Below, piece after piece: positions 25,598 through 32,446 of a stretch of 33,439 bases of DNA. The translations under genes and the position numbers were made by a program. Location of the stretch: NCBI GenBank assembly GCA_945965275.1, contig CAMFNB010000014.1, forward strand, positions 1 to 33,439, given 5' to 3'. The notes beneath the pieces were generated by a model. The model did not search any database, had not been told where the DNA came from, and worked only from the letters and a program-made list of their open reading frames with translations. How positions within the stretch are numbered: position 1 is the stretch's first letter; each line of letters starts with the position of its first letter. The DNA is from an uncultured Clostridia bacterium. Lineage in GTDB: Bacteria > Bacillota > Clostridia > UBA1212 > SIG427.

Positions 25598-26275
25598 TTA
25601 ACCTCCAAAACTGTAATCTTTTGTATTGTATTGAACATCCAAATCCAAATATGTGAATGTTACGTCCTTACATCTGCCGAGAACTTCTCTGGCTTCGTCA
25701 TAAAGTTTGTTTTTACCGCTCGGGAAATCCGCCACACAGCCGTATGCCTCTATTCCTCTTTCTCTTGCATCATAAATTGCTCTGTAAATATGATACCTCT
25801 GCGTTACGACAACAATCTTCACATCTTCCGGCTTCTTGCCTTCACTCTTTATCAGATTAACAAGTCTGTTTATTGTGTCATATGAACTTACACCGTACTT
25901 GTCCACAAGAATATTTTCCTCGGCAATATCATAGGGCTCACCCATTGCATATTTTTTCATCGGTCCTGTTTCGTCATAATTGCTTGTATCCTGAGAGTCG
26001 CCTGAAAGAAGAAGTGTCTTGCCTGCGCCTTTGGTGAAAATTAGGCTGCCTGTTGCCATTCTGTTTGCAAGCATATCCGACAGTTTTCCGCCGGGCCTTA
26101 CCGATGCCCCGAATACAACAACATAGTCAGCGTTGAAATTTTCAAGCTCACTTTCCGACTTTATATACTTTTTGCCTTCTGAGATTACGTGATAGTTCAT
26201 TGCGGCAACAAGTGCGATAAATGCCACTGCAAGAAACAATATTATTAAGAAAAATACTTTTAAAAACTTTTTCAT
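25598..26275 (-). CDS. DUF218 membrane protein (SanA/YdcF-like), copy 1
   Basis: 225 residues from the ATG at 26275, which has AGGTGA 8 bases upstream. A single N-terminal transmembrane helix (about 5-27) anchors a DUF218 domain. Motifs are VVFGASVRPGGKLS, LLLSGDSQD, STNR-like YDTINRLVNL and VVTQRYHIYRAIYDARE. SanA affects envelope barrier function and vancomycin sensitivity in E. coli; the biochemical role remains unsettled. It appears identical to the copy at 26459-27136. It is followed by nrdR, 3 bp away. Confidence 0.88.
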   Translation of the reverse strand: MKKFLKVFFLIILFLAVAFIALVAAMNYHVISEGKKYIKSESELENFNADYVVVFGASVRPGGKLSDMLANRMATGSLIFTKGAGKTLLLSGDSQDTSNYDETGPMKKYAMGEPYDIAEENILVDKYGVSSYDTINRLVNLIKSEGKKPEDVKIVVVTQRYHIYRAIYDARERGIEAYGCVADFPSGKNKLYDEAREVLGRCKDVTFTYLDLDVQYNTKDYSFGG

Positions 26276-26315
26276 TCGTAAATCACCTGTGCTTTTGTAT
26301 ACACTAATTAAGTTA

Positions 26316-26344
26316 ATTATATCACAACAAAATGTAAGTGGCAA
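26316..26344 (-). promoter_or_regulatory. Promoter of DUF218 copy 1
   Basis: On the minus strand TTGCCA (26344-26339), 17-bp spacer and a perfect TATAAT (26321-26316). One arm of the 13-bp inverted repeat lies in the spacer. Confidence 0.75.
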
Positions 26345-26368
26345 TTACAAAATACACATTTTGTTGTG
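26323..26368. repeat. 13-bp perfect inverted repeat between divergent promoters (unit 1)
   Basis: CACAACAAAATGT at 26323-26335 and its exact reverse complement at 26356-26368, separated by 20 bp. The left arm is inside the minus-strand promoter and the right arm is 6 bp before the plus-strand -35, a good place for a shared repressor site. An identical pair is in unit 2. Confidence 0.7.
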
Positions 26369-26374
26369 TATTGC

Positions 26375-26402
26375 TTTACATTTCTAACAGATTTGGTAAA
26401 AT
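26375..26402 (+). promoter_or_regulatory. Duplicated plus-strand promoter, now pointing at DUF218 copy 2 in antisense
   Basis: TTTACA (26375-26380), 16-bp spacer and TAAAAT (26397-26402). In unit 2 the same promoter serves the lipid kinase. In unit 1 it lies just before the junction, so a transcript beginning near 26409 would run antisense through the nrdR fragment and DUF218 copy 2. Confidence 0.5.
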
Positions 26403-26455
26403 ATATCAGAGTCTACAACCTTATCTTCATCATTACCGCAAAATGGACACTTCAT
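26384..26455 (-). pseudogene. NrdR N-terminal fragment created by the duplication
   Basis: The first 15 codons of nrdR with its ribosome site (CPFCGN, half of the zinc ribbon) continue across the junction into DIFYQIC and stop, giving a 23-residue frame. It cannot form the full zinc site. It may be translated but is probably inert. Confidence 0.8.
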
Positions 26456-26458
26456 GGC

Positions 26459-27136
26459 TTAACCTCCAAAACTGTAATCTTTTGTATTGTATTGAACATC
26501 CAAATCCAAATATGTGAATGTTACGTCCTTACATCTGCCGAGAACTTCTCTGGCTTCGTCATAAAGTTTGTTTTTACCGCTCGGGAAATCCGCCACACAG
26601 CCGTATGCCTCTATTCCTCTTTCTCTTGCATCATAAATTGCTCTGTAAATATGATACCTCTGCGTTACGACAACAATCTTCACATCTTCCGGCTTCTTGC
26701 CTTCACTCTTTATCAGATTAACAAGTCTGTTTATTGTGTCATATGAACTTACACCGTACTTGTCCACAAGAATATTTTCCTCGGCAATATCATAGGGCTC
26801 ACCCATTGCATATTTTTTCATCGGTCCTGTTTCGTCATAATTGCTTGTATCCTGAGAGTCGCCTGAAAGAAGAAGTGTCTTGCCTGCGCCTTTGGTGAAA
26901 ATTAGGCTGCCTGTTGCCATTCTGTTTGCAAGCATATCCGACAGTTTTCCGCCGGGCCTTACCGATGCCCCGAATACAACAACATAGTCAGCGTTGAAAT
27001 TTTCAAGCTCACTTTCCGACTTTATATACTTTTTGCCTTCTGAGATTACGTGATAGTTCATTGCGGCAACAAGTGCGATAAATGCCACTGCAAGAAACAA
27101 TATTATTAAGAAAAATACTTTTAAAAACTTTTTCAT
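26459..27136 (-). CDS. DUF218 membrane protein (SanA/YdcF-like), copy 2
   Basis: 225 residues and identical in the predicted protein to copy 1, with the same ATG, ribosome site and N-terminal helix. It has its own full promoter upstream (27177-27205). Unlike copy 1, its downstream gene is only the nrdR fragment. It also lies under a predicted antisense transcript from the duplicated promoter in unit 1. This is probably the upstream, original-context copy with respect to the lipid kinase. Confidence 0.88.
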   Translation of the reverse strand: MKKFLKVFFLIILFLAVAFIALVAAMNYHVISEGKKYIKSESELENFNADYVVVFGASVRPGGKLSDMLANRMATGSLIFTKGAGKTLLLSGDSQDTSNYDETGPMKKYAMGEPYDIAEENILVDKYGVSSYDTINRLVNLIKSEGKKPEDVKIVVVTQRYHIYRAIYDARERGIEAYGCVADFPSGKNKLYDEAREVLGRCKDVTFTYLDLDVQYNTKDYSFGG

Positions 27137-27176
27137 TCGTAAATCACCTGTGCTTTTGTATACACTAATTAAGTTA

Positions 27177-27205
27177 ATTATATCACAACAAAATGTAAGT
27201 GGCAA
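27177..27205 (-). promoter_or_regulatory. Promoter of DUF218 copy 2
   Basis: The same TTGCCA-N17-TATAAT promoter as in unit 1, shifted by 861 bp. The 13-bp inverted repeat here occupies 27184-27196 and 27217-27229. Confidence 0.75.
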
Positions 27206-27235
27206 TTACAAAATACACATTTTGTTGTGTATTGC

Positions 27236-27263
27236 TTTACATTTCTAACAGATTTGGTAAAAT
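27236..27263 (+). promoter_or_regulatory. Promoter of the lipid kinase gene
   Basis: TTTACA (27236-27241), 16-bp spacer and TAAAAT (27258-27263) precede the kinase start at 27305 by about 40 bp. It is divergent from the DUF218 promoter and separated from it by the inverted repeat. Confidence 0.6.
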
Positions 27264-27304
27264 ATATCAGTACAAAAGATTATACGAAAGAGTTAAGATT
27301 TTTT

Positions 27305-28240
27305 ATGAAACATATCTTTTTAATCAACTCAGTCTCTTCGACTGAATCAAAAAGAAAAAAGTTATTCAACAGAATCGTTCATACATGCAAACAGGAAAGT
27401 CTGGATTATGATATTCATTTCACAAAAGGTGTCGGCGATGCATTTGCATATGCCCGCAAGATTGCAGAAACAGGTATCCCGGTAAGATTTTATGCATGCG
27501 GCGGAGACAGTACGCTTAATGATGTTGCTGCGGCCGTTTACGGAATAGACACTGCCGAGATTACCGCAATTCCTATGGGAAGCAACAACAACTTTGTAAG
27601 AAACTTCGGTAAAAAGGCAGACTTCGATGACATTCTCAGTCTCATCTACGGCAAAACAATATCCATTGACTTGCTTAATCTCAATGCAAAATGTTGTCTT
27701 AACAATACAACAATCGGATTTGACAGAAGATGTCTTTCCATTCAGAAGAAAATCAGCAAATCAAAGATTATCACAGGCAGATTTGCATACCACCTTGCGA
27801 TTTTTGCTGCAATCAGCGCCAACAAAAAAGAGCTGCTCCACTTTGAATACGATGACGGCACAAGCGAAACAATTCGAGTTGCGCTTGCAAACATTGCCAA
27901 CGGTTCATATTTCGGAGGCGGATATCAGGGCGCAGGAAATACTGCAGATCTTCAAGACGGAACATTTGACTTAATGCTCATTTTACCGACATCAAGATTT
28001 ACATTCATGAGAATAATGCATGCCATGAGAAAAGGTAATATTCTTGATACCGAACTCAGCAGAAAATACATCAGAATAAGAGAGTGCAAAAAACTCACAA
28101 TCAGTAAAGCCGAAAAAATAAAATACAGCCTCGACGGCGAACCGCTCAAGGCTGAAGAAATCAAGGTTTCAATCCTGCCTGCTTCCTGCAAATTTGTAGT
28201 GCCGGCTGAGATTGCATCGGAATTCCCTGCTGAGAAATAA
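27305..28240 (+). CDS. Diacylglycerol kinase family protein (DAGK catalytic domain)
   Basis: 311 residues from the ATG at 27305; the frame extends upstream to 27227 through the promoter, so the shorter start is right. GAAAGAG lies about 12 bases before it. The nucleotide-binding motif is CGGDSTLND (residues 65-73) where GGDGTLN is usual, and the second glycine-rich segment is IPMGSNNNFVRNFG where GTGNDFAR is usual. The C-terminal beta-sandwich carries YSLDGEPLKAEEIKVSI. Members phosphorylate diacylglycerol, sphingoid or other lipids, or are uncharacterised. The gene ends directly against the stop of the convergent cyclophilin gene. Confidence 0.88.
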   Translation: MKHIFLINSVSSTESKRKKLFNRIVHTCKQESLDYDIHFTKGVGDAFAYARKIAETGIPVRFYACGGDSTLNDVAAAVYGIDTAEITAIPMGSNNNFVRNFGKKADFDDILSLIYGKTISIDLLNLNAKCCLNNTTIGFDRRCLSIQKKISKSKIITGRFAYHLAIFAAISANKKELLHFEYDDGTSETIRVALANIANGSYFGGGYQGAGNTADLQDGTFDLMLILPTSRFTFMRIMHAMRKGNILDTELSRKYIRIRECKKLTISKAEKIKYSLDGEPLKAEEIKVSILPASCKFVVPAEIASEFPAEK

Positions 28241-28921
28241 TTATTCTCCGTACCCCGTCCACCACGGGTTATATGAATTCCAAACATAATATTCGCGTTT
28301 AATTGTTTCGGGAGGTGCATAGCGGCCTCCCATTTTTTGTACCGTTGCTTCTGCAATTTTAACGGAATAAATGGGTTCAAAATGAAGAGTTGCATCAGTT
28401 GTCTTTGATGCTGCAATCTGTCTTATGACATCCATTCCCTTTATCACTTTTCCGAATATGGTAAATTCGCCCTGTGCTTCCGGAAATTTTCCCAGTGTAA
28501 TGAAAAATCCGTCGGTTGCACTGTTTTTGTCCTTCTTGTCATACCTGCTCATGGCAACCATGCCCTCGTCGAACTGCAAATCGTTTTCCTCGAATTTAAT
28601 TGCATAGTCAGGTGCTTTTCCCGTATCACCGAGAGTCTTGAGACCGCCCCCGTCGGCAATTTCGATAAAACTGTTTTCAACAGCCATATTCACTTTCATA
28701 TTGTTGTAGAAGCCCTGTTCCGTAAGGTAAATAATATTTCTTACCGTGTTTGGAGCTTCTTTCCTGAATAATTCAATAACAACTTCCCCTTCTATTTCGG
28801 CCAGTCCGCCGCCGAATTTAAGAGTAAGCGTCGGGTTCGGTGTGTTATCCTCACATCCTGTAAAAGCAAAGCACAATCCGAACATCATTATTGCAAGAAT
28901 CAAACATGAAATTCTTTTCAC
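28241..28921 (-). CDS. Cyclophilin-type peptidyl-prolyl isomerase-like lipoprotein
   Basis: 226 residues. A signal peptide ends in the lipobox FTGC (Cys23), so it is lipid-anchored outside the membrane. The cyclophilin fold is seen in VVIELFRKEAPNTVRNIIYL, GMVAMSRYDKKDKNSATDGF, FFITLGKFPEAQGEFTIFGK and VIKGMDVI. The FHRVIPGFMIQGGD segment with the catalytic arginine is replaced by MKVNMAVENSFIEIADGGG, so catalysis is doubtful. The start is GTG, overlapping the upstream stop as GTGA, with AAAGGAG upstream. Its stop abuts the lipid kinase stop with no gap. Confidence 0.88.
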   Translation of the reverse strand: MKRISCLILAIMMFGLCFAFTGCEDNTPNPTLTLKFGGGLAEIEGEVVIELFRKEAPNTVRNIIYLTEQGFYNNMKVNMAVENSFIEIADGGGLKTLGDTGKAPDYAIKFEENDLQFDEGMVAMSRYDKKDKNSATDGFFITLGKFPEAQGEFTIFGKVIKGMDVIRQIAASKTTDATLHFEPIYSVKIAEATVQKMGGRYAPPETIKREYYVWNSYNPWWTGYGE

Positions 28922-29505
28922 TTCTTCATTCTCCTTTTAAGGGCATCCTCTCCCGCAATTGAATATCCGAAGAAGCCTTCGAATTTCCCCAGGTCGTAAT
29001 ATTCACCGTGAGAATATGCAACAAGGTTTGCTTTTGAGAAGTCTATCGCACCCTTCTCGTCCATGAGACTGTCATCAACATGTATCTTAAGGATTTCCGC
29101 TATGAACATGTCATGGCTTCCCAGTTCAAGCACCTTCTTAACTTTGCACTCCATATTAACGGGACACTCCTCAATCATCGGAGCATCGATAAGATCTGCT
29201 TTTATCTTTGTAAGCTTTGTTTCCTTGAACTTATCAAAATCTCTTCCGGATTTAACGCCGCAGAAGTCGCAGGCTTTTACGGTTTTATTGTTTACGAGAT
29301 TTATGACAAACTCTCCGGTCCTGGAGATAATTTCATGTGACAAGCGCGATTTTCTTATTGATACGGAAACAAGCGGAGGCTCTGAGTTTACCGTGCCCGC
29401 CCATGCAATCGTAACAATATTTGAGTTTTCCATATCTCCGCAGGATACCATAACAACCGGTACCGGATTTAACATTGTTGATGGTTTTATATCTGTTTTT
29501 CCCAT
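28918..29505 (-). CDS. Flavin reductase-like FMN-binding protein
   Basis: 195 residues of the split-barrel flavin reductase-like family. NPVPVVMVSCG, ATG-start region TIAWAGTVNSEPPLVSVSIR, TGEFVINL and the C-terminal YYDLGKFEGFFGYS are typical. It probably binds FMN and either reduces it with NAD(P)H or acts as a small flavoprotein (iron-sulphur-free, flavoredoxin-like) electron carrier. It overlaps the racemase stop by 1 bp and the cyclophilin start by 4 bp, so all three form one translational unit. Confidence 0.9.
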   Translation of the reverse strand: MGKTDIKPSTMLNPVPVVMVSCGDMENSNIVTIAWAGTVNSEPPLVSVSIRKSRLSHEIISRTGEFVINLVNNKTVKACDFCGVKSGRDFDKFKETKLTKIKADLIDAPMIEECPVNMECKVKKVLELGSHDMFIAEILKIHVDDSLMDEKGAIDFSKANLVAYSHGEYYDLGKFEGFFGYSIAGEDALKRRMKK

Positions 29506-30587
29506 TATATATTCTCCTTATATACTCTCGGAACATTTGAATTAATAAGCATCATATTAACATCAATTTCAACCGTGTCTCCCGGTTTGATATCTGTTTT
29601 TCCTCTGCCTATGACAGTATACTGTGTTCCGATTCTTCCGAGAATCGGGAGTTTCTTATTCTCATATTTTACCGTTCCGGCACTCTTTCCGCCTCGGAGC
29701 AGTTTAAGAATTCGTGAGAGTCTGTCTCTGAAGTTTCTTATCGGGATTACCCTCTCCATTCCGATTCCGTCGGTATATCCGGCTGTAATTACAGCAGTTT
29801 TAACATCTTTCTTTGCTTTGTATATACATGAATACCCTGAGGTATCATTTTTTTCAAGTTCATTTACATCCGCAACTGTTGCTCTGAATATTCCGATTCT
29901 TTTCAGTTCAAAGCCCGGATTTACGAGAAGTCTTCCCGTAAGTGCAGAACCGATTCTGACAGCATCCAAATGTGTTGCGGGATATTTAAGTGCGGCGCTG
30001 GAATTTGCAATATGTGCAATTCCCGTGTTTATGCCCGAAGACCTGAGTTCCTGAACAATTCCCGTAAAGTCATTCAGCTGTCTGAATGTTATGGTTTCGT
30101 CATCACCGAAGGCCATCGGAAAATGTGCGAATATTCCTTCAAAGGACAATCCTTCAACCGTATATATTTCCTTTATTAAGTCCGTTTTTGTATGTTTAAT
30201 GCCGAAGCGTCCCATTCCCACGTTAACTTTCACATGGACACGGGCAGCAGCCACTGAGGCATAATTTTCAGCACATTCCTTGCTTGTGACAGTAAGAATA
30301 ACATTGCATTCGCAAAGTCTCTGAATTGTCTGTTTGTCCCATACCGGTGCAAGCAGTAAAATGTTGCAGTCTTCATATCCCATTGCTCTGATTGAAAATG
30401 CTTCCTTTGGCTCTGACACTGCGAAATATCTGATTCCGGCCTCATACCAAATCTGAACAGCTTTATCAATTCCGATTCCGTATCCGTTGCATTTTACAAC
30501 GGCAATCACAGGAGAATTAACCGCATCAATTATGTTTTTTGCATTAAATAAAAGGTCCTCTTTTGAAAGTAAAATACAGTTTTCCAT
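29505..30587 (-). CDS. Alanine racemase-like PLP enzyme, diverged
   Basis: 360 residues from the ATG at 30587 with AAAGGTGA upstream; the frame continues to 30647 but through a terminator. The PLP lysine is in VVKCNGYGIG (usual form VVKANAYGHG). Supporting residues are in VKVNVGMGRFGIKHT, FEGIFAHFPMA, HIANSSAALKYP and VRIGSALTGRL. The likely catalytic tyrosine is in SGYSCIYKAKKD, followed by TAGYTDGIG. The conserved CMDQ block is replaced by GRIGTQYTVIG. It may racemise L-alanine for the cell wall or act on another amino acid. Confidence 0.85.
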   Translation of the reverse strand: MENCILLSKEDLLFNAKNIIDAVNSPVIAVVKCNGYGIGIDKAVQIWYEAGIRYFAVSEPKEAFSIRAMGYEDCNILLLAPVWDKQTIQRLCECNVILTVTSKECAENYASVAAARVHVKVNVGMGRFGIKHTKTDLIKEIYTVEGLSFEGIFAHFPMAFGDDETITFRQLNDFTGIVQELRSSGINTGIAHIANSSAALKYPATHLDAVRIGSALTGRLLVNPGFELKRIGIFRATVADVNELEKNDTSGYSCIYKAKKDVKTAVITAGYTDGIGMERVIPIRNFRDRLSRILKLLRGGKSAGTVKYENKKLPILGRIGTQYTVIGRGKTDIKPGDTVEIDVNMMLINSNVPRVYKENI

Positions 30588-30596
30588 ATTCTCACC

Positions 30597-30635
30597 TTTA
30601 AAAAGGCGCTCCAAAACCGGTATGTTTCGGAGCGC
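30597..30635 (-). terminator. Rho-independent terminator after hydA
   Basis: On the minus strand GCGCTCCGAAAC (30635-30624) pairs with GTTTTGGAGCGC (30617-30606), 12 bp with one G-U, a 6-base loop and then CTTTTTAAA. The U-run reaches nearly to the racemase ribosome site. Confidence 0.9.
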
Positions 30636-30653
30636 GCAGTAAATCATTCAGGA

Positions 30654-32432
30654 TTATTTTTTAACAGGGTAGTTTTCTCTTGCAACATAGTGAGTATGTA
30701 ACTCATGGTGTGCCTTCTCGCTTCCCGGTTCTCCATAGTATTCAGCATAAATCTTCTTAACTGCTTCGTTCTCATGTGACTTTCTTACAGGAAGTGCTCT
30801 GTCTTCATCATAGAGAGCTTTTGCTCTTTCTGTACGAAGGTCAATCCAGCTTCTTACTGAAGAAGGCTGAATAATCTGTCCGCCGCCGTTTACACAACCG
30901 CCCGGACAAGCCATGATTTCGATGAACTGGTAGTCAGCCTCGCCTGCTCTGATCCTGTTAAGGAGTTCTCTTGCATTTCCGAGACCGTGAGCAATCGCAA
31001 CCTTAACTGTTGTTCCGTCGAGATCGATTGAAGCTTCTTTTATTCCTTCAACACCTCTTACCTGAGTGAACTCAATGTTATCAAGAGGCTTCTTTGTTAC
31101 GATTTCAGCAACTGTACGAAGAGCTGCTTCCATAACACCGCCTGTTGCGCCGAATATAACACCGGCACCTGTTGCGTTACCCATAGGATCATCGAAGTCT
31201 GAATCAGGAAGTGAGTTGAACTCAATGCCTGCCTGCTTAATCATTCTTGCAAGTTCTCTTGTTGTGATAACTGCATCTACATCAGGATATCCTGCTGCAG
31301 CCATCTCAGGTCTGCCTGCTTCGAATTTCTTAGCTGTACAAGGCATTACAGAAACAACATACATATCCTTAGGATCAATATTATTCTGCTTTGCATAGTA
31401 TGTCTTAAGAACTGCACCGAACATCTGGTGAGGTGACTTACATGTTGAAAGATTATCAAGGAAGTCAGGGAAATTGTGCTCACAGAACTTAATCCATCCA
31501 GGTGAACAGGATGTGATAAGAGGAAGCTTTCCGCCGTTCTTCATTCTGTTAAGAAGCTCTGTTCCTTCTTCCATAATTGTAATGTCAGCACCTGTGTCTG
31601 TATCAAATATTTTATCAACACCGAGACGCTTGATAGCTGAAACCATCTTTCCTGTAGCACGTGATCCGACAGGCATTCCGAATGCCTCACCGATTGAAGC
31701 ACGAACAGCAGGAGCTGTCTGGAATACTACATACTTTTCTGTATCAGCGATTGCATCCCATACTCTGTCGATGTCGCTCTTCTCTGTGAGAGCACCAACA
31801 GGGCAAACAGCGATACACTGACCGCAGTTTACACAAGGAGTTTCAGCAAGTGAAAGTCCGAATGGGCTTCCTACAACTGACTTGAAGCCTCTTTCCATTG
31901 TCTCAATTGCACCGACTGTCTGAACGTTCTTACATGCGCTTACGCAACGACGGCAAAGGATACATTTATTAGGATTTCTTACGACTGAAGTAGATACATC
32001 ATCAATAGGAAGGTTTGTCTGCTCACCCATATATCTGATGTTCTCTACGCCAAGCTCTTTTGAAAGTCTCTGGAGTTCGCAGTTTTCTGAACGAACACAT
32101 GTAAGACATTCTCTCTGGTGGTTTGAAAGGATAAGCTCCAATGTTACCTTTCTTGCACTTCTTACTGCAGGAGAATTTGTTTTTACAACAAGGTCAACGC
32201 CTGTTGCTTCAACGCTTTTTGGGTTCTTTGAAATCGGGTAAACACAAGCTGCCTGAAGAGCTCTTGCACCTACATCAACAACACACATTCTGCATGCGCC
32301 GATTTCATTAATATCTTTGAGGAAGCAAAGTGTAGGGATATTTACACCGGCTTTTTTAGCGGCTTCCAAAATAGTTGTTCCCTCAGGAACTTCAACAACG
32401 ACACCGTCGATTGATGCTTTAACCATATCCAT
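30654..32432 (-). CDS. hydA: [FeFe] hydrogenase catalytic subunit (bifurcating HydA/HndD type)
   Basis: 592 residues. Cysteines 36, 47, 50 and 63 bind a [2Fe-2S] cluster. His105, Cys109, Cys112 and Cys118 bind a [4Fe-4S] cluster. Two ferredoxin-type sites follow at Cys157-167 and Cys200-210. H-cluster motifs are TSCSPGW (307-313), MPCTAKKFEAGR (about 363-374) and EIMACPGGCVNGGGQ near 510-525. The usual first motif is TSCCPGW, so Ser310 is notable. It reduces protons or oxidises H2 in the cytoplasm. With the NuoF-like HydB just upstream it resembles electron-bifurcating hydrogenases that use NAD(P)H and ferredoxin. ATG at 32432 has GGAGG 9 bases upstream. Confidence 0.95.
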   Translation of the reverse strand: MDMVKASIDGVVVEVPEGTTILEAAKKAGVNIPTLCFLKDINEIGACRMCVVDVGARALQAACVYPISKNPKSVEATGVDLVVKTNSPAVRSARKVTLELILSNHQRECLTCVRSENCELQRLSKELGVENIRYMGEQTNLPIDDVSTSVVRNPNKCILCRRCVSACKNVQTVGAIETMERGFKSVVGSPFGLSLAETPCVNCGQCIAVCPVGALTEKSDIDRVWDAIADTEKYVVFQTAPAVRASIGEAFGMPVGSRATGKMVSAIKRLGVDKIFDTDTGADITIMEEGTELLNRMKNGGKLPLITSCSPGWIKFCEHNFPDFLDNLSTCKSPHQMFGAVLKTYYAKQNNIDPKDMYVVSVMPCTAKKFEAGRPEMAAAGYPDVDAVITTRELARMIKQAGIEFNSLPDSDFDDPMGNATGAGVIFGATGGVMEAALRTVAEIVTKKPLDNIEFTQVRGVEGIKEASIDLDGTTVKVAIAHGLGNARELLNRIRAGEADYQFIEIMACPGGCVNGGGQIIQPSSVRSWIDLRTERAKALYDEDRALPVRKSHENEAVKKIYAEYYGEPGSEKAHHELHTHYVARENYPVKK

Positions 32433-32446
32433 GTCCTTTTACCTCC

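Larger units (their letters stand above)
25548..26408. repeat. Tandem duplication, unit 1 (861 bp)
   Basis: The segment is repeated immediately downstream with a constant offset of 861 bp. I saw no difference between the units. It contains the start of nrdR, the whole DUF218 gene, the gene's promoter, the inverted repeat, and the plus-strand promoter of the lipid kinase. The junction at 26408/26409 shares at most 1-2 bases with the two outer borders (cttGAGTC and atcaGTAC), so it arose without long homology. There are no terminal inverted repeats and no transposase. Confidence 0.95.
26409..27269. repeat. Tandem duplication, unit 2 (861 bp)
   Basis: Second unit, with the same content and the same orientation as 25548-26408. 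Its left border is the junction; its right border meets the unique sequence leading to the lipid kinase. Read coverage is needed to rule out an assembly duplication. Confidence 0.95.

Noticed and set aside
26366-26746. A 126-codon plus-strand frame crossing the duplication junction
   Set aside because: It is antisense to DUF218 copy 2, has no ribosome site, and most of it is the mirror frame of the real gene repeated in both units.
25548-27269. Insertion sequence or composite transposon as cause of the duplication
   Set aside because: No transposase, no terminal inverted repeats and no target-site duplication; it is a plain tandem copy.
27227-27304. N-terminal extension of the lipid kinase to 27227
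   Set aside because: The extension would run through the promoter and repeat unit; the ATG at 27305 fits the family start.
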